A stretch of DNA of 64,000 bases from Clostridiaceae bacterium (GCA_012800435.1 JAAZJH010000063.1:1-64000); one strand, 5' to 3'; shown: positions 18,118 through 26,499, numbered from the stretch's first letter. Numbers and translations: made by a program. The notes: a model not told the origin generated them from the letters alone.

Positions 18118-18543
18118 ATGGAATATAGCAAGAAAGTACTCGATCACTTCATGAATCCACGTAATATGGGTGAAATCGAGGACGCGACCGCGACGGGAAC
18201 GGTAGGGAATCCAATTTGCGGAGACATCATGAAGATGTATCTTAAAATTGAGGACAACGTTATTGTCGATGCTAAATTTAAAACATTTGGCTGCGGGTCG
18301 GCGATCGCAACCTCCAGCATGGCTACCGAATTGATCATCGGTAAAACGACAGATGAGGCTCTTGTGCTGACAAACAGAGCCGTGGCCGATGCTCTGGACG
18401 GCCTCCCTCCCGTTAAAATGCATTGTTCTGTGTTGGCGGAGCAAGCCGTTAAAAAAGCGCTCTATGATTATTATCAGCGCGAAGGGCTGATGACACCGGA
18501 ACGCAAAGAGATGTTTAAAATCCTTGAAGAGGATGAATCTTAA
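18118..18543 (+). CDS. iscU: Fe-S cluster assembly scaffold IscU/NifU
   Basis: 141 residues. A scaffold on which 2Fe-2S clusters are built. The three ligand cysteines and the conserved Asp are present: GNPICGDIM near 31 (Cys, Asp), FGCGSAIATSSMATE near 60 and MHCSVLAEQAVKKAL near 101. The C-terminal tail is extended by about 15 charged residues. Directly downstream of the desulfurase on the same strand, forming a minimal isc pair. Confidence 0.95.
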   Translation: MEYSKKVLDHFMNPRNMGEIEDATATGTVGNPICGDIMKMYLKIEDNVIVDAKFKTFGCGSAIATSSMATELIIGKTTDEALVLTNRAVADALDGLPPVKMHCSVLAEQAVKKALYDYYQREGLMTPERKEMFKILEEDES

Positions 18544-18730
18544 ACATAAATATGTATAAAAATACAACTAAATCGTGCGATCAATGTTAATTCGTGAAAA
18601 GGCGCTTTTTACAGCACGGCATATATCTTTTTTTATGAAAGCAAGCTAGAGGACAGAGATGTCCTCTGTTGCTATAATAAGTGAGCAATTGCGGTGCATA
18701 GTCATGACAACCGCACTGAAAGGACGTTAT

Positions 18731-20203
18731 ATGAACGAACAGAATCAAGAAACTGTGCTCGATCCTAAAGATCGTAAACCGTTGGAAGAACTACGTAAAC
18801 AACTGACATTCTCTTTTAAAAATCTCTGGAATCCTGAAAATCAAGAAGAAATGAATGCCGTCATGGCGTTCTGTGAAGATTATAAAGTTGCCCTCAATAA
18901 AGGGAAGACGGAGCGTAAATTTGTGATGTTCGCAGTGGATCTTCTTGAGAAGAACGGTTTTCGCGCGTTCAATCCGGATGAACAACTCGCAGCAGGAGAT
19001 CGAGTGTACGATTCAGTGCAGGGTAAAGGCTTGATCGCTGCCGTCATTGGCTCGGACTCGCCGGATAAAGGATTCAACATGATCGGATCACATGTTGATT
19101 CACCACGCCTTGATCTAAAACCGAATCCTCTTTATGAAACAGATGATTTAGCCTTTTTAAAAACACATTACTACGGCGGCATCAAAAAATACCTGTGGGT
19201 AGCGATTCCGCTAGCGCTTCACGGTTTTGTGACACTCAACGACGGATCGACGATAAATATTTCCATTGGAGATAAGGATGAGGATCCGGTCTTTTATATT
19301 TCAGATCTGCTTGTCCATCTGGCCAGTGATTACATGCAGAAAAAAGCGTCGGAAGTTGTAGCAGGCGAGGAGTTAAACGTTCTTGTCGGAGGGATTCCGA
19401 TAACAAATGATGAAGATGTAAAAGAACGCTTTAAACTTGGTATATTGAAGCTTCTTTATGATCAGTACGGTATTGTCGAACGAAATCTTTTGACCGCGGA
19501 GATTGAGATTGTTCCTGCTGTGAAGGCACGTGACGTCGGGTTTGACCGCGCGTTTGTCGGCGGCTACGGACAGGATGATCGCGTCTGCGCGTACACTTCG
19601 CTTCGCGCGCTGATCGATATAAATCAGCCTATACGACGTACTGCTTTGTGTGTTTTTTACGATAAGGAGGAAATCGGTTCGAGTGGAGTCACGGGAGCTC
19701 GTTCTCAACTCTATCTGTCCGTTCAAAAACGTATCGTGCGTTCGATGCTTAACCGCGAACCTTCTGCGTTTGAATTAATTGACAATATTGAAAATTCCGT
19801 CATGTTATCCTCGGATGTGGCAGCAGCCTATGATCCGACGTACGCGTCAGTATTCGATCCGCGCAACAGCACTTATGCCGGACGCGGTATCGCGATTGTT
19901 AAGTATGTTGGCCGTGGAGGCAAGGGCAATACATCTGACGCCAGCGCTGAATATTTTGATGAAGTAACGAAGCTTCTTGATAAAAACAATATTCCATGGC
20001 AGACAGGTGAACTGGGTCGAGTTGATCAAGGTGGCGGCGGTACCGTTGCTATGTTTCAGGCCGATTTTGGGATTACGGTCATTGACTGCGGTGTACCTAT
20101 CCTATCTATGCACTCGTGCTTTGAAGTAGCGAGCAAAATCGATATTTACATGGCTTACAAAGCCTATAATGTTTTCTTAAAGCAGATGCGCGTCGAGGAC
20201 TGA
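18731..20203 (+). CDS. M18 family zinc aminopeptidase
   Basis: 490 residues from the ATG at 18731. Dinuclear zinc aminopeptidase of the aspartyl/Lap4 (M18) family. Metal-binding and catalytic segments are visible: GSHVDSPRLDLKPNPLYE near 119 (His, Asp), FYDKEEIGSSGVTG near 310 (Asp, catalytic Glu pair), SSDVAAAYDP near 358 and the C-terminal His in LSMHSCFEVAS near 458. The in-frame start at 18659 would place an extension across a TATAAT-like promoter element (18673-18678), so the later ATG with AAAGGA upstream is preferred. Acts on cytoplasmic peptides. Confidence 0.92.
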   Translation: MNEQNQETVLDPKDRKPLEELRKQLTFSFKNLWNPENQEEMNAVMAFCEDYKVALNKGKTERKFVMFAVDLLEKNGFRAFNPDEQLAAGDRVYDSVQGKGLIAAVIGSDSPDKGFNMIGSHVDSPRLDLKPNPLYETDDLAFLKTHYYGGIKKYLWVAIPLALHGFVTLNDGSTINISIGDKDEDPVFYISDLLVHLASDYMQKKASEVVAGEELNVLVGGIPITNDEDVKERFKLGILKLLYDQYGIVERNLLTAEIEIVPAVKARDVGFDRAFVGGYGQDDRVCAYTSLRALIDINQPIRRTALCVFYDKEEIGSSGVTGARSQLYLSVQKRIVRSMLNREPSAFELIDNIENSVMLSSDVAAAYDPTYASVFDPRNSTYAGRGIAIVKYVGRGGKGNTSDASAEYFDEVTKLLDKNNIPWQTGELGRVDQGGGGTVAMFQADFGITVIDCGVPILSMHSCFEVASKIDIYMAYKAYNVFLKQMRVED

Positions 20204-20248
20204 ATGTCTTTGACATCATCATAAAAACGACAAACAGGGGAACAATAG

Positions 20249-21793
20249 ATGAAAAAACTTGGGATTCAGGATTTAACAGTGCGTGACGGCAATCAGTCCA
20301 TTCTCGCAACGCGAATGACTCGTCAGCACATTATGGAGCTTGCAGCTGTTCTGGACAAGGTCGGCTTCTACTCCATGGAAGTCTGGGGCGGCGCTACCTT
20401 TGACTCGGCGTATCGTTTCCTCAAAGAAAGTTCATGGGAAATTCTTCGCGATATCCGAAAAGCGGCGCCCAACACAAAATTGTCTATGTTGTTACGCGGG
20501 CAGAATATTGTCGGTTATCAGCATTATGACAACGACATTCTGGAGCGTTTCATCCGTCTAACACTTGAAAACGGTATTAATATTATTCGCATTTTTGACG
20601 CGCTGAATGATCCCGATAATATGCGCAATGCTATTGCCTTTACGAAAAAATATGGCGGACATGTACAGGCAGCGATCGCTTACACGGTAAGTCCTGTTCA
20701 CAGTAACGAATTCTACGCCCAACTTGTTAAAACGTATGAATCAATGGGCGCTGATTCGATATGTATCAAAGACATGTCCGGCATCATTACACCGAAGAAC
20801 GCCTATGAACTTGTCTCCGCGATTAAAGAGTCGTCGGATCTTCCACTCAACCTACACTCACATACGACGGCGAACGCAACGGCGCTCGTAATGGAGGAGG
20901 CGATGAAAGCCGGTGTCGATGTTGTTGACGGCTGTATTTCACCGTTTTCAGGCGGTACATCACATTTGGCGGTCGAGACATTGCTTGAAGCGGCAAAATT
21001 GACTGATAGAGAGACTGATCTCAATATGGACGCCTTGAACGAAGCTTACGAACTTGCTAATTCAATCGTTAACTATTACATCGAATCCGGTGATCTTCGT
21101 GTGCGCTCACTCATTCCCAATCCGAAAATCCTGACGTATCAAGTCCCAGGCGGGATGCTCTCCAACCTTATAAGCCAGATGGAACAGCAAGGTGCGGCCA
21201 ATCGTATGAATGAAGTTCTCAAAGAGATACCGTATGTTCGGGAAGATATGGGTTATCCGCCGCTCGTCACGCCGCTTTCACAGATGGTCGGAACACAAGC
21301 CGTTTTAAACGTGCTCATGGGCGAGCGCTATAAGATGATACCTACCGAGATCAAAAACTACGTTCAGGGTCTTTATGGAAAGTTTCCTGCTGATCCTGAT
21401 CCCGATATCGTCGAGAAGGTTATGACTCAGATCATAGATAAAAAAACACCTGTCCCGCCGGAAGATCTGCCGTTTGTTTATGATAAGAACAGAAAAGTGT
21501 TAGCTGATTTTCTTGGAAGGGAACCGGAAGAAGAAGAAGTCGTTGCATACTCCATTTTCCCGGAACCGGTGAAAGGCTATTACGATGAAAAAGAGCTCGG
21601 TAAAAATGCGAACGATACGAATATGAAACAGGAAAACGCACCTGCTTCCGCACCGGCGGTTGAACAGGCGTCCACATCTACTGATGTTGCTGCTGTTAAA
21701 CCTGATACGGCAACATCCGATGCGTATGATCCTAATACTGTATACGATGTGAATGTCGATGGGACGACGTACCGATTGACGATTCTGAGCTAA
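20249..21793 (+). CDS. Pyruvate/oxaloacetate carboxyltransferase subunit lacking the biotinyl domain
   Basis: 514 residues. Matches the carboxyltransferase (PycB/OadA/transcarboxylase 5S) family: LTVRDGNQSILATRM near 9 (metal Asp), GGATFDSAYRFL near 47, LLRGQNIVGY near 80, IKDMSGIITP near 173 (carbamylated-lysine position), NLHSHTTANATA near 196 (metal His pair) and FSGGTSHLAVE near 228. The conserved PYC_OADA region continues to about 440. An Ala/Thr-rich linker follows and the protein ends with YDVNVDGTTYRLTIL, which looks like the first strand of a biotinyl domain; the AMKM biotinylation motif is absent. No frameshifted continuation is seen before the terminator. A separate biotin carrier would be required. 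Confidence 0.9.
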   Translation: MKKLGIQDLTVRDGNQSILATRMTRQHIMELAAVLDKVGFYSMEVWGGATFDSAYRFLKESSWEILRDIRKAAPNTKLSMLLRGQNIVGYQHYDNDILERFIRLTLENGINIIRIFDALNDPDNMRNAIAFTKKYGGHVQAAIAYTVSPVHSNEFYAQLVKTYESMGADSICIKDMSGIITPKNAYELVSAIKESSDLPLNLHSHTTANATALVMEEAMKAGVDVVDGCISPFSGGTSHLAVETLLEAAKLTDRETDLNMDALNEAYELANSIVNYYIESGDLRVRSLIPNPKILTYQVPGGMLSNLISQMEQQGAANRMNEVLKEIPYVREDMGYPPLVTPLSQMVGTQAVLNVLMGERYKMIPTEIKNYVQGLYGKFPADPDPDIVEKVMTQIIDKKTPVPPEDLPFVYDKNRKVLADFLGREPEEEEVVAYSIFPEPVKGYYDEKELGKNANDTNMKQENAPASAPAVEQASTSTDVAAVKPDTATSDAYDPNTVYDVNVDGTTYRLTILS

Positions 21794-21821
21794 AGTCGTA
21801 AGAATTATTAAAGAGTAAATT

Positions 21822-21868
21822 TAAGAAGAGGACGCCAGCGAGAATTACTCGCCGGCATTCTCTTCTTT
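21822..21868. terminator. Bidirectional terminator between the carboxyltransferase and xer genes
   Basis: An inverted repeat of about 20 bp (17 matches): AAGAAGAGGACGCCAGCGAG pairs with the segment ending in TCTCTTCTT, with an AATTA loop. T runs lie on the plus-strand exit (TTCTTTTT) and A-rich sequence on the other side, so it can serve both convergent genes. It overlaps the last codons of the recombinase gene. Confidence 0.75.
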
Positions 21869-22879
21869 TTCATTTATAGAAGGACGCTCTAAAGCAAGCG
21901 GATTTTTCTCTACAGCCTCGTGCAATGCCCGTTGATTGATGTGCGTATAAATCTCTGTTGTGGCAACAGAGGCATGTCCGAGAATCGTCTGAAGACTCCT
22001 TAAATCAACTTCTCCATACTGATACATTAAGGTTGCCGCCGTGTGGCGGAGTTTATGTGTCGAGTAGCGGCGGCTGTCGATGCCGGCTTCGCGTAAGTAT
22101 TTCTTGATGACGTTCTCGACTGCGCGAGGGGAGAGGCGCGTCCCGATGCGCGACACGAAAAGTGCCTCTTTGTGTTCCGCTTTAGGCTTTATGCGGTCGG
22201 GAAGGTAGTTGCGCAGCGCTGCGATGCAGGCGCCGTTTAGGTAGATGGTTCGCTCTTTACCGCCCTTTCCGAGCACAGTTAATGTGTCTTCTCGCCAGTC
22301 TGCGAGATTGATTCCGCAAAGCTCCGACAAGCGCATCCCGCAATTGAGAAAAAGTGTGAGGATAGCGTAATCGCGCGTCGAGAGTTTACATTCTCCTTCT
22401 GAAGCGGCGTTCAGAAGATCCCTACTTTCCTCCAAAGAGAGATAGCGCGGCAGCCTTTTCAGTATTTTCGGACGTTCCAGATGAGCGGCGATGTTCTCTT
22501 CTAGCACATGTGCTTTCGTTGTGAGGTAATCAAAGAAGCTCCTTAGCGATGAAGTGCGTCTTGCGCGGGTTGCCGGCGCGTTTTTTCTGGTGACGGCAAG
22601 CCACGTAATGTAGCTGTATAAATCCGATAGCTGAAGGGATCGCAACATTTTGTCGTCAACTACTGAAATGTCGATCTCTTCCCACGCTTCATCTTCCGGT
22701 TGCAATGAACGATTATCAGCCATTAGGAAGCGAAAAAAGAGGACAATATCATAGCGATATTGGCGTGCCGTGCCCTCGGAGCGACCTAAAATCGCTTGAA
22801 GATAGCCGATAAACTCGTCAAGACGCGGGAAAGTATCGATTGGATGCTTCTTATTCTCCATCATTTGTTCAATTGACAA
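21845..22879 (-). CDS. Xer-type tyrosine recombinase
   Basis: 344 residues. The N-terminal SAM-like core-binding domain (about 18-155) is followed by a catalytic domain with the complete active site: Arg in NCGMRLSELCG near 183, Lys in GKGGKERTIYL near 210, HKLRHTAATLMYQYG near 277, the second His in ILGHASVATTEIYTH near 301 and its Tyr nucleophile. Length and lack of mobile-element context suggest a chromosomal XerC/XerD-like enzyme for dimer resolution, but an orphan integrase cannot be excluded. TTG start with AAGGAG at 6 nt spacing. The N-terminal domain contains an insert of about 20 acidic residues. Confidence 0.88.
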   Translation of the reverse strand: MSIEQMMENKKHPIDTFPRLDEFIGYLQAILGRSEGTARQYRYDIVLFFRFLMADNRSLQPEDEAWEEIDISVVDDKMLRSLQLSDLYSYITWLAVTRKNAPATRARRTSSLRSFFDYLTTKAHVLEENIAAHLERPKILKRLPRYLSLEESRDLLNAASEGECKLSTRDYAILTLFLNCGMRLSELCGINLADWREDTLTVLGKGGKERTIYLNGACIAALRNYLPDRIKPKAEHKEALFVSRIGTRLSPRAVENVIKKYLREAGIDSRRYSTHKLRHTAATLMYQYGEVDLRSLQTILGHASVATTEIYTHINQRALHEAVEKNPLALERPSINEKEENAGE

Positions 22880-23005
22880 GACAGTCTCCTTTCCTTTGAA
22901 TGTAGTTTAACATCTAAGGCAATGTTTTTCTTTCAAAAACATCTATCACGACATAGTAAGCAATAATTGATCTCAAAGAACTTTCAAGCAGAAGGGAAGA
23001 GGAGT

Positions 23006-24082
23006 ATGAAGACATTTCGTGTAGGGGTAGTAGGTGCAACCGGTTACGTGGGGCAGTGTTTTATCTCGCTTCTTTCGGGTCATCCGTGGTTTCAGATATC
23101 GTTATTGATGGCATCGGAGCGTTCGGCAGGGAAGACGTACCAAGATGCGGTCGAGGGGAGATGGCAGCTTGATGAGCCTATCCCTGAGGAAATCGCTTCA
23201 ATGCGCGTCCATAATTCCAATGATCTCGATAGACTCGTAAATGAGGTCGATTTTATTTTTTGTGCCGTCGATATGAAAAAGGACGCGTTGATTCAATTGG
23301 AAGAATCGATTGCCAAACTGGAAATCCCGGTTATATCTAATAATTCAGCCAATCGTTGGACACCGGATGTGCCCCTCATTATCCCGGAGATCAATCCTGA
23401 TCATACGGCTCTGATTGAAGTGCAGCGCAAGCGTCTCAACACGAAGTACGGTTTCATCGCCGTCAAACCGAATTGTTCCATTCAAAGCTATGTTCCGCCT
23501 CTGACGCCGCTTTTGGAGTACGGCTTGGAAGAAGTGCTCGTCGCGACGTATCAAGCCGTTTCAGGAGCCGGAAAAAGACTTCGTGACTGGCCTGAAATGC
23601 ATGCGAACGTGATTCCCTTTATCGGCGGTGAGGAAGAAAAGAGTGAGAAAGAACCGCTGAAGGTGTGGGGAAAACTCGGTAAAGGACGCATTGAACTTGC
23701 CGAAAAGCCTGTTATTTCAGCACAGTGTTATCGCGTGGCGGTTGAACACGGTCATACGGCGGCTGTTTTTGTACGGTTTAAGCATGCTATTGATGAAGCG
23801 GACATCTTGGAGCATTGGCAACAATTTACAAGTGAAGTCGAAAAGGCGAATCTGCCATCTGCACCAAGCCCCATGCTTCGTTACTTTGAAGAAAACGACC
23901 GCCCGCAGCCGCGATGCGATGTGATGTTAGGTAAGGGGATGGGTATTGCAATCGGAAGATTGCGCAAGGATCCCATATTTGACTACAAATTCGCTTGTCT
24001 CTCGCACAATCTGATCCGAGGCGCAGCCGGCGGCTCCATTCTGACAGCCGAGCTGCTCGTCCATCAAGGGTATCTTGAATAA
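23006..24082 (+). CDS. asd: Aspartate-semialdehyde dehydrogenase, archaeal/fungal-type
   Basis: 358 residues from the ATG at 23006. Reduces aspartyl phosphate to the semialdehyde on the lysine/threonine/methionine path. Visible: NADP-binding GVVGATGYVGQ near 7, SNNSANRW near 112, catalytic Cys in VKPNCSIQSYVPPLTP near 153, YQAVSGAGKRLRDWPEM near 183 and the substrate His in VAVEHGHTAAVFVRF near 242. The spacing and the FxxSNNSxxR...PLIIPEIN pattern match the archaeal/fungal branch rather than the E. coli/Bacillus type. AAGGGA lies 8 nt upstream; an in-frame codon at 22967 is less likely. Its 3' end overlaps a PIN-domain remnant. Confidence 0.9.
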   Translation: MKTFRVGVVGATGYVGQCFISLLSGHPWFQISLLMASERSAGKTYQDAVEGRWQLDEPIPEEIASMRVHNSNDLDRLVNEVDFIFCAVDMKKDALIQLEESIAKLEIPVISNNSANRWTPDVPLIIPEINPDHTALIEVQRKRLNTKYGFIAVKPNCSIQSYVPPLTPLLEYGLEEVLVATYQAVSGAGKRLRDWPEMHANVIPFIGGEEEKSEKEPLKVWGKLGKGRIELAEKPVISAQCYRVAVEHGHTAAVFVRFKHAIDEADILEHWQQFTSEVEKANLPSAPSPMLRYFEENDRPQPRCDVMLGKGMGIAIGRLRKDPIFDYKFACLSHNLIRGAAGGSILTAELLVHQGYLE

Positions 24083-24278
24083 TATTGTTTCGATTGCTGA
24101 TGTACGCTCTAGCGATATTGAAAAAGCACTGATATCCGAAATTGATGATGTCGAAGATGCCTTGCTCGTCGAAGTGGCAGTACGTTTCAAGGCTGATCTA
24201 ATTCTTACAAGAAACACAAAAGATTTTGTAAAATCATCGATTAAAGCGATGACTCCCAGTCAATTTCTATCTCTATAG
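24075..24278 (+). pseudogene. PIN-domain (VapC-like) toxin C-terminal remnant
   Basis: 67 codons. The sequence ISEIDDVEDALLVEVA...ADLILTRNTKDF...MTPSQFL matches the C-terminal half of PIN-domain ribonuclease toxins (the D-x-EDAL helix, the TRN-x-KDF strand and a TPxxFL ending). The N-terminal half with the first catalytic Asp is missing, and the frame has only a TTG start inside the end of asd with no ribosome binding site. No antitoxin gene is adjacent. Most likely a degraded toxin gene joined to the asd 3' end. Confidence 0.7.
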
Positions 24279-24437
24279 CCAGAATATTGCCAGTGACAGC
24301 TCAACAATAATATCGATCTTCTTTTTGTTAATGTAACGGATGATTTTGAATGGGAGGGGAGGATGTGAGAAAATTGGCATTTTATTATGTTGTCCAGTCG
24401 AGTTATGGTTTTCATTAGCTTATAAGACAGAGATTGT

Positions 24438-24465
24438 ACTTCGTAAAATAGAAATTTTACGAAGT
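24438..24465. other. Perfect 12-bp hairpin
   Basis: ACTTCGTAAAAT at 24438-24449 pairs exactly with 24454-24465 around an AGAA tetraloop. It lies between the PIN remnant and the convergent hypothetical gene. No T run follows on the plus strand, so its role (weak terminator or remnant) is unclear. Confidence 0.5.
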
Positions 24466-24523
24466 TGGGCGGAGTTCTTCTTAGCTTTTTGATGAATTGG
24501 GCGTGTCAGCTCCTTTAGTGCAG

Positions 24524-25003
24524 TTATTTTGATGTTCCGTATGGTTCACTCTCTTCAAATGATACAGTTGATGTGGAATCGCTAAAACTGCTGTCCCATC
24601 CGAATATCTTTGAAAACTCTGCGACGTCCTTAAATGGATTATAAATGATTGCGAGAATTACAATTAGGATAACGATCATTAAGACTGTTAACAGATCGCG
24701 TAACAATCTTTGATTGCGTTCCATCTGATATTTGCGTTTCACTTTACTGTATGTGGTATAACCCTTCAGCTTATACATACGGTGCCCGAATTTCTTCTCG
24801 TTCTCATATCCGCGTTGCGTTGGTTCTAATCCAGCGTATACGATTCGATCAGTACGTCGTTTTGGATCCGCTCCTTTGAAATCAATTTGTGTAGGTTTTC
24901 GCTTGCGACGCCCAAATGAAGAAAATCGCGTCGCTAAATCTCCTGAAGCGCGATGACGTTCATTTTGATAATCGTGAGACGTATTGTCATACGAATCGTA
25001 CAT
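24524..25003 (-). CDS. Hypothetical single-pass membrane protein
   Basis: 159 residues, no family recognised. Residues 1-100 are hydrophilic and strongly basic with many Tyr, Arg and Lys; one membrane helix follows near 104-124 (LLTVLMIVILIVILAIIY) and about 35 acidic, Ser-rich residues end the protein. By the positive-inside rule the basic N-terminus is cytoplasmic and the acidic tail outside. The ATG is preceded by AAGGAG at about 11 nt. It is divergent from lexA. This architecture recalls small divisome or envelope proteins but no motif supports a specific role. Confidence 0.6.
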   Translation of the reverse strand: MYDSYDNTSHDYQNERHRASGDLATRFSSFGRRKRKPTQIDFKGADPKRRTDRIVYAGLEPTQRGYENEKKFGHRMYKLKGYTTYSKVKRKYQMERNQRLLRDLLTVLMIVILIVILAIIYNPFKDVAEFSKIFGWDSSFSDSTSTVSFEESEPYGTSK

Positions 25004-25240
25004 TAATTGGAAACTCCTTTTTACGCATTAGCTTGAGTTTTTCAATAGCGTCTATTTGCTGATTATTTTACCATAGGCCTTGGTGCACTGTTTTGGTGGT
25101 CACATTTTAGTGTTTAAGTGCTTTCGAAAGTCTGTGTGTACAGATTTACAGTTGTAGTCTTATATTAATCAATAATGTAAATTTAATTAATTTTCAAATC
25201 TTCTTGATCATGTATGGTTCGTCTGGTAAGCTTACATTAG

Positions 25241-25254
25241 CAAACAAATGTTCG
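25241..25254 (-). promoter_or_regulatory. SOS (LexA) box 1 upstream of lexA
   Basis: On the minus strand CGAACATTTGTTTG, fitting the Gram-positive LexA box CGAACRNRYGTTYC at most positions. 84 bp upstream of the lexA start. Confidence 0.6.
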
Positions 25255-25288
25255 GTTGAGATATTGTCCATTAACCCGAACAGTTATT

Positions 25289-25302
25289 CGAACAAACGTT
25301 CT
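25289..25302 (+). promoter_or_regulatory. SOS (LexA) box 2 upstream of lexA
   Basis: CGAACAAACGTTCT, an almost exact match to the Gram-positive LexA box CGAACRNRYGTTYC, 36 bp upstream of the lexA start. A weaker half-matching copy (CGAACAGTTATTCG) abuts it at 25277-25290. This supports LexA autorepression. The rest of 25004-25288 holds no gene I can support. Confidence 0.85.
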
Positions 25303-25337
25303 GTTTGTAAAATGGGCATTTTTGAGGTGATGCGATT

Positions 25338-25973
25338 ATGTCACAACAGGTGCAAAAATCGAGAACAAAAGCCAGTGAAACACAAGCAGCTATTTTTCGT
25401 TTTATCGTCCGTTACATTTCGGAACATGCGTTTTCGCCAAGCATTCGTGAAATTGGACGCGGTGTGGGCATAGCTTCGACGTCTACAGTACATCATCATT
25501 TAAAAAAACTTGAAGAAGAGGGTCTTCTCGAAATGAGATCCGGCAAAAGACGCGCTATCCGCGTGACCTCGCACCATACATCTGTTCCGGTTCAAGTGCC
25601 TCTTATCGGCCGTGTCGCCGCTGGAAAACCGGTATTTGCTTCTGAAAACATCGAAAAGTACGTTGCTTTTCCCTTCAATCGAACGACAACGCCCGGCGAC
25701 TATTTCGCTTTACGGGTACAAGGCGACAGTATGATTGATGCTGCCATTTTGGATGGAGACATTGTCATTGTCGAAAAGACGACAATCGTTCAAGACGGCG
25801 ATATAGTTGTAGCTCTTCTTGACGACGAGGCAACCGTTAAAACGCTCAAATATGACACGTCGGGACGAGCATATCTACATCCGGAGAACAGTCTCTATGA
25901 GGACATCCCATTTGATCGTGAATCTTCACAAATTTTGGGCGCAGTTTGCGGACTGATTCGAAAATCCTTTTAG
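25338..25973 (+). CDS. lexA: SOS repressor LexA
   Basis: 211 residues. The N-terminal winged helix (about 1-70) includes FSPSIREIGRGVGIASTSTVHHHLKKLEEEG; the C-terminal S24 peptidase domain has the Ala-Gly self-cleavage site in GRVAAGKP near 92, the nucleophile in GDSMIDAAI near 131 and the catalytic Lys in EATVKTLKY near 170. Under RecA stimulation it cleaves itself and derepresses DNA repair genes. GAGGTG lies 8 nt upstream of the ATG. Two SOS boxes precede it. Confidence 0.97.
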   Translation: MSQQVQKSRTKASETQAAIFRFIVRYISEHAFSPSIREIGRGVGIASTSTVHHHLKKLEEEGLLEMRSGKRRAIRVTSHHTSVPVQVPLIGRVAAGKPVFASENIEKYVAFPFNRTTTPGDYFALRVQGDSMIDAAILDGDIVIVEKTTIVQDGDIVVALLDDEATVKTLKYDTSGRAYLHPENSLYEDIPFDRESSQILGAVCGLIRKSF

Positions 25974-26145
25974 CAGATAATAATGGTTTCTGATCTTAAT
26001 CTGTACCGCTTTTTTCCTTACCTTCATTTCCTGCTCCGCTTATTATTGGAGCATTCCTCTGAACATGCTCTGAAAAGGATACACAGATACTGTTCTTTGA
26101 ATCAAGCCGATTCTTTGCTTTTATGTCTCGCAATACCTTTTGATA

Positions 26146-26499
26146 TCAGTGATAGTTGATCGGTGTTGACACAACACTCGCATAAGAGCGTCGTGGAACG
26201 TTGCGTCGTCCAGGTCGTTGTGTATCACCAAAAATGATATGTACTTCCGCGTGCGGCCGAATGCAAACAATGGATGATTTATAGAGCAGCTGTTGTACAC
26301 CTCGTGCCGCGACGACAAGCGACTCCTGATCAAAGCCAATGATCAGACCTTCGAGGATCGTTTGATCAAAAAGCTGTATGACAACCGTAATCTTTTCTCT
26401 TCGACAATGGTTAAGAAAAGATTCCTGAATTCTAAAGGGTCGATTGTTCATTACCGCCCCTTCCCTATCGTTAACATATTTCGTTGTTCTGTTTTCCAC
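26146..26499 (-). CDS. hfq: RNA chaperone Hfq, divergent with C-terminal extension
   Basis: 117 residues from a GTG with GAGGGGG upstream; an internal ATG at 26451 with its own AAGGGG site is an alternative start giving 101 residues. The Sm fold is clear: Sm1 FLNHCRREKITVVIQLFDQTILEGLIIGFDQESLVV from about 28, then VQQLLYKSSIVCIRP as Sm2. The usual Sm2 signature YKHA reads YKSS, so the conserved His is lost. A basic tail of about 25 residues follows. Hfq is a hexameric RNA-binding protein that pairs small RNAs with mRNAs. Position after miaA on the minus strand is the conserved mutL-miaA-hfq order, although here a 291-bp gap separates miaA from hfq. Confidence 0.88.
   Translation of the reverse strand: MENRTTKYVNDREGAVMNNRPFRIQESFLNHCRREKITVVIQLFDQTILEGLIIGFDQESLVVAARGVQQLLYKSSIVCIRPHAEVHIIFGDTQRPGRRNVPRRSYASVVSTPINYH

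Noticed and set aside
21845-22879. Integrase of a mobile element
   Set aside because: No attachment-site repeats, excisionase, phage or transposon genes flank it; a chromosomal Xer role fits better.
25204-25473. Open frame overlapping the lexA 5' end
   Set aside because: It runs through the LexA boxes and overlaps lexA in another frame, with no ribosome binding site.
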